DNA of 64,000 nucleotides from Phascolarctobacterium sp. (GCA_003150755.1 QAMT01000002.1:563135-627134); one strand, 5' to 3'. Numbered from the stretch's first letter, positions 1-7,791 are shown. The notes: generated from the sequence alone by a model not told the origin. A program made the numbers and translations.

Positions 1-76
1 GAAGCACGCTGCCGAGCAGCAGATAAGCGGCAAACAGCAAACCGCCTAACAATTTACCAAGATTTTTCAATAACAT
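1..76 (-). CDS. N-terminus of a membrane or exported protein (cut by window edge)
   Basis: Only the first 25 codons are present; the gene runs off the left edge. The start ATG (complement of 74-76) directly follows the TGA of the CoA-transferase gene (TGAATG), with a GGGGAG Shine-Dalgarno inside the end of that gene, so the two are probably translationally coupled. The visible peptide begins MLLKNLGKLLGG and continues as a hydrophobic stretch (LLFAAYLLLGSVL), which looks like a membrane anchor or signal peptide. Nothing more can be said about its function. Confidence 0.6.
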   Translation of the reverse strand, partial: MLLKNLGKLLGGLLFAAYLLLGSVL

Positions 77-1234
77 TCAAATCTCCCCTTTTGCGTGCAT
101 TGCGGCTATTTCTTCTTCGCTGTAACCAAGCCCGGTTAAAACCTCCTGCGTATGTTCGCCCAGATACGGTGCGCGGCGGCTGATTGCGCCTGCCGTATCA
201 GACAGCTTAACCGCCGGTTTTACATAGGTATAGCTGCCGAAATCTTCTTCTTTGGTCAGCAGCATATTGCACTGCTCTGTCGTCAAATCGCTGTCCAGCG
301 CTTCCTGCAAGGTACGCACCGGCGTTACGCAAAATTCGTCTTTGCCGATAAGTTCCAGCCATTCGGCCTGCGTTTTTTGTACAAAAACGTCAGCCAGTTT
401 TTGTTTAAGTTCTGCGGAATGGTCAAAATCAAACTGGCGTTCCTCCAGTTCTTTCAGCCCGGTCAGTTCGCACATTTTCTTCCAGAACTTCGGCTCAATC
501 GTGCCGATGCTTAAATAACGCCCGTCTTTGGTTTTATAAACAGTATAGTAATGCGAAGCCGTGCGCCCGAAAGACGGCATACCCGTTTCGCGGCAGCCGA
601 TAACGCTGCTGATAGCGGTAATTTCCGTATTGATGGCCGTGCTGTACAAATCAATGTTGACGGCCTGCCCTTTGCCGGTACGCTCGCGCGCATACAGCGC
701 CAGCAAAATACCGCTTACTGCATTCAGGCTGCTGCCAAGCGCCGCCACCTGCACCGAAGGCACGCTGATGTCAGTTCCGTCTTCCTGCGCATCCACCCCG
801 GCAAGCCCTACAACATTCAAATCGTGCGAAGGCATGTGCTTATATTTGCCGTCAGGCCCGAAGCCTGTAATAGAACAATAAATAAGACGCGGATTTATTT
901 TGCTGACGGTTTCGTAATCCAGCCCCAGCATTTTTAAATAGCCCGGGCGGAAACCTTCCAGAAATACATCGGCTTCTTTCAAAAGGCGCAGCAGCACCTC
1001 ACGCCCCGCCGGCGTTTTAAGATTAACGGTAATGCCGCGCTTGTTGCGGTTCAGCATTAAATGCCAGTAGCTCATGCCCGGCAGGCGCGACGGCGTAAAT
1101 CCGCGCGTTACATCGCCTTTAACGTCCTCCACCTTAATTACGTCTGCGCCAAAATCTCCCAGCGTCATGCCGCAGTACTGCCCCGGCAGCCATTTACTGA
1201 AATCTATTACTTTAATTCCGTTTAAAACCTGCAT
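77..1234 (-). CDS. Family III CoA-transferase (CaiB/BaiF type)
   Basis: This looks like a class III acyl-CoA transferase or racemase, the family of formyl-CoA transferase, CaiB and alpha-methylacyl-CoA racemase. It moves CoA between carboxylic acids or epimerises an acyl-CoA in the cytoplasm. The N-terminus has the family pattern (VIDFSKWLPGQYCG, GADVIKVE, NRNKRGITVNLK), and the Asp of the PSHDLN segment near residue 140 is the expected catalytic aspartate. The length of about 385 residues fits the family. I chose the ATG at 1234 because GGGGAG lies seven bases before it; an in-frame ATG 15 bases upstream overlaps that site and is less likely. The substrate cannot be told from sequence. The next gene starts directly after the stop, so the two probably form an operon. 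Confidence 0.85.
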   Translation of the reverse strand: MQVLNGIKVIDFSKWLPGQYCGMTLGDFGADVIKVEDVKGDVTRGFTPSRLPGMSYWHLMLNRNKRGITVNLKTPAGREVLLRLLKEADVFLEGFRPGYLKMLGLDYETVSKINPRLIYCSITGFGPDGKYKHMPSHDLNVVGLAGVDAQEDGTDISVPSVQVAALGSSLNAVSGILLALYARERTGKGQAVNIDLYSTAINTEITAISSVIGCRETGMPSFGRTASHYYTVYKTKDGRYLSIGTIEPKFWKKMCELTGLKELEERQFDFDHSAELKQKLADVFVQKTQAEWLELIGKDEFCVTPVRTLQEALDSDLTTEQCNMLLTKEEDFGSYTYVKPAVKLSDTAGAISRRAPYLGEHTQEVLTGLGYSEEEIAAMHAKGEI

Positions 1235-1301
1235 AATAAAACTCCCCATTTCTGAAATATGTTTATATACTTCTACGCAAGCCGGTGTTTTCCTTTTTAT
1301 C

Positions 1302-1330
1302 TTGCGGCGGCAAGTATAAATATGTATAAT
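1302..1330 (+). promoter_or_regulatory. Promoter of the thiW operon
   Basis: TTGCGG (1302-1307) and TATAAT (1325-1330) are separated by 17 bases, about 60 bases before the thiW GTG start. No thiamine-pyrophosphate riboswitch was seen in the short leader. Confidence 0.6.
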
Positions 1331-1390
1331 ATTATTGTAGCAAAATTATAGCAAATACAAGTGTCATTTTTATGTTTTGGAGTGATTTTT

Positions 1391-1897
1391 GTGAATATCC
1401 ATAAATTAACACTGGCAGCGCTGCTTGTTGCTATCGGCGCTTTAAGCTCGCATCTGGTTTATATACCGGCGGGCGCATCCAAATGCTTCCCCGTCCAGCA
1501 CGCCATCAACGTGCTGTGCGCCGTTATTTTAGGCCCTAAGGAAGCGGTTTCCGTCGCGTTTGTTATTTCCTGCCTGCGCAATATGGCAGGCACCGGTTCG
1601 CTGCTGGCCTTTCCCGGCAGCATGATTGGCGCACTGCTGGCAGGCCTTGCTTACCGCCGCTGGCATAACACCGGCGCGGCCATGGCCGGAGAAATTTTCG
1701 GCACCGGCATTTTAGGCGGGCTTGCGGCGTGGGTTATTGCCTGGGCAATACTCGGAAGCAAAGCAGCCGCCTGGTTCTTTGTGCCGCCGTTTTTAATCAG
1801 CACCGTCGGCGGCAGCATTATCGCCGGGCTGTTAATCAAAAGCGGCGTGCTCAACCACATTATGCCGCGCCAGCTTTTCAGTAAGGCGGGTAAATGA
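1391..1897 (+). CDS. thiW: Thiamine-precursor ECF transporter S component ThiW
   Basis: ThiW is the small membrane substrate-binding subunit of an energy-coupling-factor transporter, associated with uptake of the thiazole precursor of thiamine. The protein is about 168 residues, almost wholly hydrophobic, and carries the recognisable segment GASKCFPVQHAINVL after the first membrane helix and LRNMAGTGSLLAFPGS in the middle. The GTG at 1391 is preferred because GGAG lies just upstream; an in-frame upstream ATG at 1361 has no such site. No ECF ATPase or T-subunit genes are in the window, so it probably uses a shared energising module encoded elsewhere. A thiamine pyrophosphokinase lies at 52578-53303. 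The stop overlaps the next gene. Confidence 0.8.
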   Translation: MNIHKLTLAALLVAIGALSSHLVYIPAGASKCFPVQHAINVLCAVILGPKEAVSVAFVISCLRNMAGTGSLLAFPGSMIGALLAGLAYRRWHNTGAAMAGEIFGTGILGGLAAWVIAWAILGSKAAAWFFVPPFLISTVGGSIIAGLLIKSGVLNHIMPRQLFSKAGK

Positions 1898-2160
1898 TGG
1901 AATTTAATCTTGATAATTTCCTGTCGCAGATTTTATATGTTTTAAGCGGCTTTTTATTCGGCATTTTTGCATCGCGTTACAGCGTACTGGCCTGGCGCGC
2001 TATCCGCTCGCGCAGATTATTATCTGCTGTTTTGCAGCTTGCTATCCTGCTTATGACATTTATCGTTTTTCCGCTGCTGTTTTCTACCCGCACTGTGACG
2101 GGCAGCTTTGTATATTACGCCGTACTGCTTCTCTTTTTCAGCAAGGGCATCAAGAGGTGA
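1894..2160 (+). CDS. Small membrane protein, unknown function
   Basis: An 88-residue protein overlapping the thiW stop (ATGATG; either ATG could be the start). It shows about three hydrophobic stretches separated by a basic loop (WRAIRSRRLL) and ends with basic residues. I do not recognise a family. Its position between thiW and an ArsR-type regulator, with coupled starts, suggests it is cotranscribed with both and may assist uptake, but that is inference from context only. Confidence 0.55.
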   Translation: MMEFNLDNFLSQILYVLSGFLFGIFASRYSVLAWRAIRSRRLLSAVLQLAILLMTFIVFPLLFSTRTVTGSFVYYAVLLLFFSKGIKR

Positions 2161-2164
2161 GATT

Positions 2165-2500
2165 ATGAACGGACATTCTGAACATTTGCATAATTTAAAA
2201 CTGGACGTACCCATTGCCGAAAAATTTGTGCAGCCTATGGCTGATACCTTTAAAGTGCTGGGCGACCCTACGCGCATCCGCATTTTAGCGCTGCTTGCCG
2301 AAAACGAAGCCTGCGTAACCAATATAGCCGAAACACTGGAAATGACGCAGTCGGCAATTTCGCATCAGCTTCGGCTTTTGCGCCATGCCGGGCTTGTTAA
2401 ATTTACCAAAACCGGCAAAGAAGTTATTTACAGCCTTGACGACCAGCACGTTTTAACGCTGTTTGCCCAGGCGCTGGACCACATTAAACACAGGGTATGA
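2165..2500 (+). CDS. ArsR/SmtB-family regulator with a zinc-type alpha5 site
   Basis: A 111-residue winged-helix repressor of the ArsR/SmtB family. The core is typical: FKVLGDPTRIRILALL, the recognition helix MTQSAISHQLRLLRHAGLV and the wing KTGKEVIYSL. The last helix reads DQH, ten residues, then HIKH, giving Asp, His, His and His in exactly the D-x-H-(10)-H-x-x-H spacing of the alpha5 zinc site of SmtB/CzrA-type sensors. The alpha3 Cys-x-Cys motif of ArsR/CadC is absent (EACVTNI). This points to zinc or cobalt sensing. Start: GAGGTGAG precedes the ATG at 2165. It is the last gene of the thiW unit. No metal exporter is adjacent, so what it controls is open; autoregulation of this operon is possible. 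Confidence 0.85.
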   Translation: MNGHSEHLHNLKLDVPIAEKFVQPMADTFKVLGDPTRIRILALLAENEACVTNIAETLEMTQSAISHQLRLLRHAGLVKFTKTGKEVIYSLDDQHVLTLFAQALDHIKHRV

Positions 2501-2572
2501 GTATTTTTTATTAATATTTCCTATATCTATATAATAAAAAAGCCGCCTTTACGACGACTTTTTAACAGACTG

Positions 2573-2603
2573 AAGCGTTTGCTTTATAAGTAAACGCTTT
2601 TTA
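2573..2603. terminator. Bidirectional terminator
   Basis: AAGCGTTT (2573-2580) pairs with AAACGCTT (2592-2599), followed by T-rich sequence. It lies between the convergent arsR-type gene and the AT-rich pair. A second, imperfect hairpin with AAAAAG/CTTTTT ends sits just before it (about 2537-2563). Confidence 0.55.
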
Positions 2604-2610
2604 TATGCGC

Positions 2611-3849
2611 TTATAAATTTACAAGTGTTTCAAATTCTTTTTCAAATGCTCCTATAACAAATTCATGCCTTACTTTATTAATAAATTTTGTATCAGTTAT
2701 GATTTTATAAATAGTTACACCTATTCCTCCTAAATCTAAGTTTTGTAAAGCTTTTTCATATTCTTCTTTATAAACCGCTAATCCACATAACCCTAGATTA
2801 AAAATAGAAGCAACCATATTAGAATACAAAATTATTTTTATAGTTCTAACTTTATATAAATTTTCTTCATCTATTGTTTTTCCTTTATAAAACATTCTAT
2901 GAATAACAGCAATCAAATAATTTATCAACATTGTATAATTTACCTGTTCAACAACTATTTGTAACTGTTTTGCAAGATATATAGCATTTGCACAATCAAA
3001 ACCATATTCTGCTAATTTTCCCGCTAATTCTGGCGATATAACAGTTAAAAATGGTAATGGTAAACTATCTTTAGTGTTTATATCTGATTGTAAATGCGCA
3101 ATCTCTTTTAAAAAAGAAAGCGTAACCTTCTGCCTACCATTTCCGTCAGTATTATTAATTATTTTATCATATGTATATTCTAAAACTTTGATAGTATCAG
3201 CTTTTTCATCAAAGGAATCTCTATTTAAGTTATTCGTTTTTACATGATAAGATTCTATTCCAAATTTCTCTTTTTTGGGAGGAATTATTCCGTGAGTTAT
3301 TGTAACTGTTGCAGTAGCAATATTAGCAGTTCCAAAAATCAACCCTAAAATTGGATCATGACCTAAAGTTTTTCCTCTGTGTTTGAATTTTCCGCTATTT
3401 TTAAAATTGCCATCAGCACCATCTATTACATCAAAAGGAACTGGCTTATTTAAAATTTCTTCTATACTCGGATTATAATAGTCACTACTTCTTTTTTCTT
3501 TACTATAATTGTGTTTGCCCGCTTCAGTTTGATCATCAGGTCTTTCTTCTGGCAAAGATAAAGAATCTTGTAGAAACTGCCTTGCTATTTGTAATCCTAT
3601 AGCAACAAAAAGTATCTTAATATCAACATCAGTCAGCTCTGTTTTACTTTCGAAATTATTAGCTAATTCTGTTATTTTTCCAGGCGCTTTCAAAACTAAA
3701 TTAGCTGCTACTATTGCAGTTTTAAAATTATCTCTTAATTTTGCATCAGCTTCTTTTATATCCGCTTCAATTTGTGCATGTTCACACTCAATGCTATTAA
3801 TACAATCATTAAATTTTTGTAATTCATCAAAATTTTCAACATGAGACAT
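2611..3849 (-). CDS. Unrecognised 412-residue protein of an AT-rich two-gene cassette
   Basis: I do not recognise this protein. The first 80 residues are helical and charged (ECEHAQIEADIKEADAKLRD), resembling a coiled coil. A central segment around residues 140-185 is more conserved-looking: KPVPFDVIDGADG, then KFKHRGKTLGHDP, then ILGLIFGTANIATATVT, with His/Asp/Gly residues next to a hydrophobic stretch. The C-terminal half has several hydrophobic helices (YTMLINYLIAVIHRMF, IILYSNMVASIFNLGLCG) and may associate with membrane. GGAAAG lies before the ATG. The upstream partner (3865-4737) ends 15 bases earlier, so the two are cotranscribed. Base composition is far more AT-rich than the flanks, indicating recent transfer. 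Defence, toxin or mobile-element cargo are guesses from context. Confidence 0.75.
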   Translation of the reverse strand: MSHVENFDELQKFNDCINSIECEHAQIEADIKEADAKLRDNFKTAIVAANLVLKAPGKITELANNFESKTELTDVDIKILFVAIGLQIARQFLQDSLSLPEERPDDQTEAGKHNYSKEKRSSDYYNPSIEEILNKPVPFDVIDGADGNFKNSGKFKHRGKTLGHDPILGLIFGTANIATATVTITHGIIPPKKEKFGIESYHVKTNNLNRDSFDEKADTIKVLEYTYDKIINNTDGNGRQKVTLSFLKEIAHLQSDINTKDSLPLPFLTVISPELAGKLAEYGFDCANAIYLAKQLQIVVEQVNYTMLINYLIAVIHRMFYKGKTIDEENLYKVRTIKIILYSNMVASIFNLGLCGLAVYKEEYEKALQNLDLGGIGVTIYKIITDTKFINKVRHEFVIGAFEKEFETLVNL

Positions 3850-3864
3850 TTTATCTTTCCTTTC

Positions 3865-4737
3865 TTATATAAAATTTTCTATAAATTCTACTTCTATTCT
3901 CAAATTAATTAAAGTATTTTCTAATTCTTCTTTTCTTTTCAACCCATCGTCTATTATTTTATTTATTTTTACATTAAGATCTTTTTCCTTTTTAATACTA
4001 TTAAAATACTTATCTTTACTCGATTCAGCTTTATTTTTTAATTTCTGTAAATTTTTATCAAAAAAATCATGTGCTTGTTTGGCCCCTTGAAGAATATATT
4101 TATGTTTCCTTTTATCTAATAAATAAAATACTCCCGTTAAACTCCAAAACGCAAAGTTAAAAATATAACTAATACCTACAGAGCCTTGTGTCATTCTTGT
4201 GTCAGAAGTCAATATTAACTCATCAATCTTGCTATTTGGAATTTTATATTTATCACCTAATTTATTATAAATTTTATCACGCACTTTTTTTAAATCTTCT
4301 ATTTGATTCTTTAAATCTGATAAATTTTTAGATAAATTTTTTAAAAAATTCATTTGTTTTTCATATTTATTATTTTCAGTACGCGAAAGATTTCTCAGTG
4401 TTTGAAGTTCTACCGCTGTTTTTATACAATTTTCTAAATAAACTTTTCTAAATGATATTAGGCACTTTTTATACCCATACTCTATAAATTTTTCTTTACT
4501 CCATGTAAATTTATTTGGTTCAACTATTAAAATATTTTTATCGAAATATATACCTGTCTTATTATTTCTTTTACTTCTTAAAAATTCAATTTCAGCAAGC
4601 ATATTTTTTATATCTTCATCTAAAAAAGGTAATTTATCAACATAATATTCATTTTTTTCAATAATACTCAAAAAATAATCTACCATGCTTTTATCACATA
4701 ATTCAACCTCGTTTTCAAATTCATTATACATAAACAT
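3865..4737 (-). CDS. Unrecognised coiled-coil/membrane protein, first gene of the AT-rich cassette
   Basis: A 290-residue Lys/Asn-rich protein with no family I recognise. Residues from about 115 to 165 form a likely coiled coil (KNLSKNLSDLKNQIEDLKKV). A hydrophobic stretch near 195-215 (GISYIFNFAFWSLTGVFYLL) is a plausible single membrane segment. A second long helical, charged region reaches the C-terminus (KDKYFNSIKKEKDLNVKINK). The topology, coiled coil-membrane-coiled coil, would suit a sensor or scaffold, but this is inference. AAAGGAG precedes the ATG and a TATAAT (4763-4768, minus strand) lies about 25 bases before it, so the cassette may have its own promoter. It precedes 2611-3849 by 15 bases and shares its low G+C content. 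Confidence 0.75.
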   Translation of the reverse strand: MFMYNEFENEVELCDKSMVDYFLSIIEKNEYYVDKLPFLDEDIKNMLAEIEFLRSKRNNKTGIYFDKNILIVEPNKFTWSKEKFIEYGYKKCLISFRKVYLENCIKTAVELQTLRNLSRTENNKYEKQMNFLKNLSKNLSDLKNQIEDLKKVRDKIYNKLGDKYKIPNSKIDELILTSDTRMTQGSVGISYIFNFAFWSLTGVFYLLDKRKHKYILQGAKQAHDFFDKNLQKLKNKAESSKDKYFNSIKKEKDLNVKINKIIDDGLKRKEELENTLINLRIEVEFIENFI

Positions 4738-4784
4738 TCTCCTTTTCTTATCTTTTAGTTATATTATACAACAAAATTATATTT

Positions 4785-6095
4785 TTACTTCACCTGTATT
4801 TTTTCGCCGCCGGGTGCGGTTAAAAAGATGTCTTTGATATGCACGCGCCCTTTAACGATTTCAAATGCGTCGCTGGTTACTTCGCCCAGCGGCGTTTTTA
4901 TTTTTACATCCGTAAACTGCAATACGCCGTTTCTGTCGCTGAAATTACCGGCAATGCTTTCAAACGGTATCAGGCTGTACGTTCCCGCACCGCTGGTAAA
5001 ACTGCCGTAAGTCAGCACATTTTTAGGATTGCCGTCACTGCGCATTTTTAAAATCAGCTCCACGCGGCAGTTTATTTTACTTGTTTTGGCTGCGATAGAA
5101 GCCATCAGGTCATGCCCCAATGCGTCAATCGTATAAGCACGGGTATCAATGTCGTAAGTGCCTGTTGCTTCCACATTGCCTCCGTAAATGCCGCCTGTTA
5201 CATTGCGGAAATCAATCTTACCGTCCTCGTACCAAAAATCGCCGTTGACTTTGTAAAAACGCAGCGCAGGTATATTGAGCTGCAAAAATTCTATGCGCCC
5301 GTCAATCACCGGCCCTGCCAAAGGCCCGGTAGCATGGCCGTACACGCTGGCTGTATCCTTAACCTTGCCAAGGCCCAGCGATTCCGGCACAATATCTTTC
5401 ATTGAGATATACAAATCGCACTGCGCCCCGCTGCTGCCTTTTGTTATTTTGCCGCTGATGCTGAGCGAATCGCCAATCATCAGCCCGCCAAAATCGGCCG
5501 CCGTTATTTTCAGTTTTATTTCGTCCGGCTTTTCGCTGCGGATATCGGCATTAACGCCGCTTAAAGAAAAATAACGGTGCATGTAACTGGCCGTTAAGGT
5601 GCAGTTATTGATTTTTATACGGCTTGCAGGCAGTTTATCCGGCAGATTGATATGCAGCCCGCGGTGTTTTGTTTTTGGCTGGTTATCATTTTTGGGCTTT
5701 TCCGGCAAAAAGGCAGGCCGCATCTCTTTATTAAAACGAATGGCAATAACAGGGTTATTCAGTTCTGCTTCTACCAGGCTGCTGAGCTGAAGGCTGCCGG
5801 TAACAACGTCCCACGGTTTAACCTTAAAGCGTCCGTCCGGCACAAAAATTACCGGTTCGCCTTCCGCGTCCAGCCATTTTAAACCGCTGAAGCTGACATT
5901 GCCCCACATATCGGCGCTGATGCTGTCAACGGCAACATTGCCTTCCAGCAAATGCTGGCGCGCCATCTCGCGGTTAAAAATTTCCGTCGCCTTTGCTCCC
6001 GCAAGGCTGCACAGCCAAAAATAAACGCCTATTAGTAGCAGCGCTGCCGCGATAAGCGCCATATATAATTTAGGGTGATAAAACTTTTTTAACAT
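4785..6095 (-). CDS. AsmA-like envelope protein
   Basis: About 436 residues with an N-terminal membrane anchor (LYMALIAAALLLIGVYFWLC) and a long beta-rich part typical of AsmA/TamB/YhdP-like proteins, which in diderm bacteria lie in the periplasm anchored to the inner membrane and are linked to lipid transport and outer-membrane assembly. Typical elements are SISADMWGNVSFSGLKW, KVKPWDVVTGSLQLSSLVEAEL and, near the C-terminus, repeated short strands (GGNVEATGTYDIDTRAYTID; FTDVKIKTPLGEVTSDAFEI). It is shorter than TamB or YhdP. I chose the ATG at 6095 with GAGGTATAT before it over an upstream frame extension of 19 residues. Assignment to AsmA-like is by composition and fold signature, not by a hard motif. 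Confidence 0.6.
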   Translation of the reverse strand: MLKKFYHPKLYMALIAAALLLIGVYFWLCSLAGAKATEIFNREMARQHLLEGNVAVDSISADMWGNVSFSGLKWLDAEGEPVIFVPDGRFKVKPWDVVTGSLQLSSLVEAELNNPVIAIRFNKEMRPAFLPEKPKNDNQPKTKHRGLHINLPDKLPASRIKINNCTLTASYMHRYFSLSGVNADIRSEKPDEIKLKITAADFGGLMIGDSLSISGKITKGSSGAQCDLYISMKDIVPESLGLGKVKDTASVYGHATGPLAGPVIDGRIEFLQLNIPALRFYKVNGDFWYEDGKIDFRNVTGGIYGGNVEATGTYDIDTRAYTIDALGHDLMASIAAKTSKINCRVELILKMRSDGNPKNVLTYGSFTSGAGTYSLIPFESIAGNFSDRNGVLQFTDVKIKTPLGEVTSDAFEIVKGRVHIKDIFLTAPGGEKIQVK

Positions 6096-6253
6096 ATATA
6101 CCTCGTAAGCTATCCTATCTTGATTATATTTTTTATCTGCTGCGCACGTCAAGTAAATCTGTTAATTAAAAGCCCTGTTTACTTATTTTAAAACGCCGGA
6201 CAGCAAATTTGCCGCTTGCCGCTGCGTTTAAAATATAAATTTTGTTACAACTA

Positions 6254-6282
6254 TTGCTATGTAAAGCACTTAAGTATATAAT
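6254..6282 (+). promoter_or_regulatory. purC promoter
   Basis: TTGCTA (6254-6259) and TATAAT (6277-6282) with a 17-base spacer, 45 bases before the purC start. No purine riboswitch or PurR-like box was recognised. Confidence 0.65.
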
Positions 6283-6327
6283 ATCTGTATAGTTATTCCG
6301 AGTGGTTTGAAAGGAGCAGCAAAATTT

Positions 6328-7011
6328 ATGGAAAAAATCTACGAAGGCAAAACCAAAACTGTTTTCAAACTGGAAAACGGCAACGTACTGTTAAAATTCA
6401 AAGATGACTGCACCGGCAAAGACGGCGTGTTCGACCCGGGCGAAAACAGCATCGGCCTCACCATCGAAGGTATCGGCAAAGCTAACCTCGAAACCTCTAT
6501 TCACTTCTTTGAAATCCTTAAAAAAGAAGGCGTAAAAACCCACTATGTAAGCGCTGACATCGACAACGCTACCATGGAAGTTCTTCCCTGCAAAGTATTC
6601 GGCAAAGGCCTGGAAGTTATCTGCCGCTTAAAAGCAACCGGCAGCTTCATCCGCCGTTACGGCGATTACATTGCTGACGGCACTGCAATCGAAGGCGGCT
6701 ATGTTGAAACTACTTTGAAAGACGACGCTAAAGGCGACCCGCTGATTACCGAAGACGGCCTTGTTACCCTTGGCATTATGGGCCATGACGATTACAAGAG
6801 CCTGAAAGAACAGACCCTTAAAATTACTAAAATCGTTGCTGACGACCTTGCAAAAATGGGCCTTGACCTGTACGACATCAAATTTGAGTTTGGTTACCAC
6901 AACGGCGAAGTAATCCTCATCGACGAAATTGCCAGCGGCAACATGCGCGTTTACAAAGACGGCAAATATGTTGACCCTGTAACCTTAACTTCCATCATTC
7001 TTGGCAAATAA
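6328..7011 (+). CDS. purC: Phosphoribosylaminoimidazole-succinocarboxamide synthase
   Basis: SAICAR synthase joins CAIR and aspartate with ATP in step eight of de novo purine synthesis. The 227-residue protein has the family signatures: KIYEGKTKTVFK at the N-terminus (nucleotide-binding loop), EVICRLKATGSFIRRYG, and DIKFEFGYHNGEVILIDEI with the catalytic acidic residues near the C-terminus. AAGGAG is correctly spaced before the ATG at 6328; a frame extension seven codons upstream would bury that site. It stands alone with its own promoter rather than in a pur operon. Confidence 0.95.
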   Translation: MEKIYEGKTKTVFKLENGNVLLKFKDDCTGKDGVFDPGENSIGLTIEGIGKANLETSIHFFEILKKEGVKTHYVSADIDNATMEVLPCKVFGKGLEVICRLKATGSFIRRYGDYIADGTAIEGGYVETTLKDDAKGDPLITEDGLVTLGIMGHDDYKSLKEQTLKITKIVADDLAKMGLDLYDIKFEFGYHNGEVILIDEIASGNMRVYKDGKYVDPVTLTSIILGK

Positions 7012-7023
7012 AGCATAAAATCA

Positions 7024-7048
7024 AAACCGCCGGCTCAGCCGGCGGTTT
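7024..7048 (+). terminator. Hairpin after purC
   Basis: AAACCGCCGGC (7024-7034), loop TCA, GCCGGCGGTTT (7038-7048): a perfect 11-base stem 12 bases after the purC stop. The T-run after it is short. Confidence 0.6.
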
Positions 7049-7130
7049 GTTCGCCGCTCGAAGCGGCTGGTACAGCTGCATCTCAAGATGCCTGATTTTT
7101 ATTCGTCAGCTGCAATTACTTCTACTCACT

Positions 7131-7152
7131 GCCCCTCATGAGGGGCTTTTTT
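7131..7152 (+). terminator. Terminator facing the end of tnpA
   Basis: GCCCCTC-AT-GAGGGGC (7131-7146) followed by T6. In this orientation it stops transcripts arriving from the purC side before they run antisense through tnpA. Confidence 0.6.
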
Positions 7153-7624
7153 ATTGCTTCTTTTCCACTGGCTTGCCCGTAAACGGGTCGACATACTCTT
7201 TCATATTCATTCTGTCCGCCATTATATCTTCCGTTATTTGATTTTTTATATACTCCTCTATCTTCTTTGTGTTTTTACCTACTGTATCCACAAAATATCC
7301 TCTGCACCAGAAATGCCTGTTCCCGTACTTATACTTTAAATTGGCATGCCTGTCAAATATCATCAGTGAACTTTTTCCCTTGAGGTATCCTACTATCTGT
7401 GACACACTGTACTTCGGTGGTATTTTTACTAGCATATGTACATGGTCTATGCAGCATTCTGCTTCTATTATTTCTATTTCCTTCCTTTCGCAAAGCATTC
7501 TCAATATTCTCCCTATATCTCTCCTTAATGCTCCATAGATTTCCCGTCTCCTATACTTTGGTGCAAATACTATATGAAATTTGCAATTCCAGGATGTGTG
7601 TGCTAAACTTTCTTTATTATTCAT
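7151..7624 (-). CDS. tnpA: IS200-type HUH transposase TnpA
   Basis: A 157-residue Y1 HUH transposase that cuts and joins single-stranded DNA ends through a phosphotyrosine link. The metal-binding HUH motif is visible as IDHVHMLV around residue 62, and the nucleophilic tyrosine is in the helix IEEYIKNQI near residue 127. Length and order match the IS200/IS605 family, and the gene appears intact. The ATG at 7624 follows GGAGGAA; a frame extension five codons upstream includes that site. The Shine-Dalgarno is one arm of a long inverted repeat in the leader (7626-7694), so translation is probably kept very low. Confidence 0.92.
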   Translation of the reverse strand: MNNKESLAHTSWNCKFHIVFAPKYRRREIYGALRRDIGRILRMLCERKEIEIIEAECCIDHVHMLVKIPPKYSVSQIVGYLKGKSSLMIFDRHANLKYKYGNRHFWCRGYFVDTVGKNTKKIEEYIKNQITEDIMADRMNMKEYVDPFTGKPVEKKQ

Positions 7625-7625
7625 A

Positions 7626-7694
7626 AAAAATTCCTCCAATTCTTTTTATAATGCAGCTGACGAACTACATTATTGTATCATTGGAGGAATTTTT
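7626..7694 (-). promoter_or_regulatory. Shine-Dalgarno-sequestering hairpin in the tnpA leader
   Basis: AAAAATTCCTCCAAT (7626-7640, plus strand) and ATTGGAGGAATTTTT (7680-7694) are perfect 15-base inverted repeats with a 39-base loop. In tnpA mRNA the downstream arm holds the GGAGG Shine-Dalgarno directly before the ATG, so folding would block translation. Hidden ribosome sites in leader stems are established for IS200. Confidence 0.75.
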
Positions 7695-7791
7695 CTTTAA
7701 TCTAAAGATTTTAATCTCACCAGCATAGCTGGTGGTTGTTGTTCTTTCGCTTCTTCGTCGCTCAGAACCATCGCTAAAGCATATAATACTG

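Larger units (their letters stand above)
7049..7750 (-). mobile_element. IS200-type insertion sequence (IS200/IS605 family, tnpA only)
   Basis: The element holds a single transposase gene and hairpin-bearing ends, as expected for IS200, which moves as single strands and has no terminal inverted repeats. The left-end hairpin is CACCAGC-ATA-GCTGGTG (7718-7734); a right-end hairpin GCCGCT-CGA-AGCGGC lies at 7053-7067. Exact cleavage sites were not identified, so both limits are approximate. It lies in the purC downstream region, between that gene's first hairpin and a second terminator at 7792. No TnpB or omega-RNA partner is present. Confidence 0.75.

Noticed and set aside
1250..1390. Thiamine-pyrophosphate riboswitch before thiW
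   Set aside because: No conserved CUGAGA/GAUAA-type core or paired stems were visible in the 60-base leader.
4738..4784. Direct repeats or attachment site at the edges of the AT-rich cassette
   Set aside because: No convincing repeated sequence at both borders (2500-2611 and 4738-4784); transfer is inferred from composition only.
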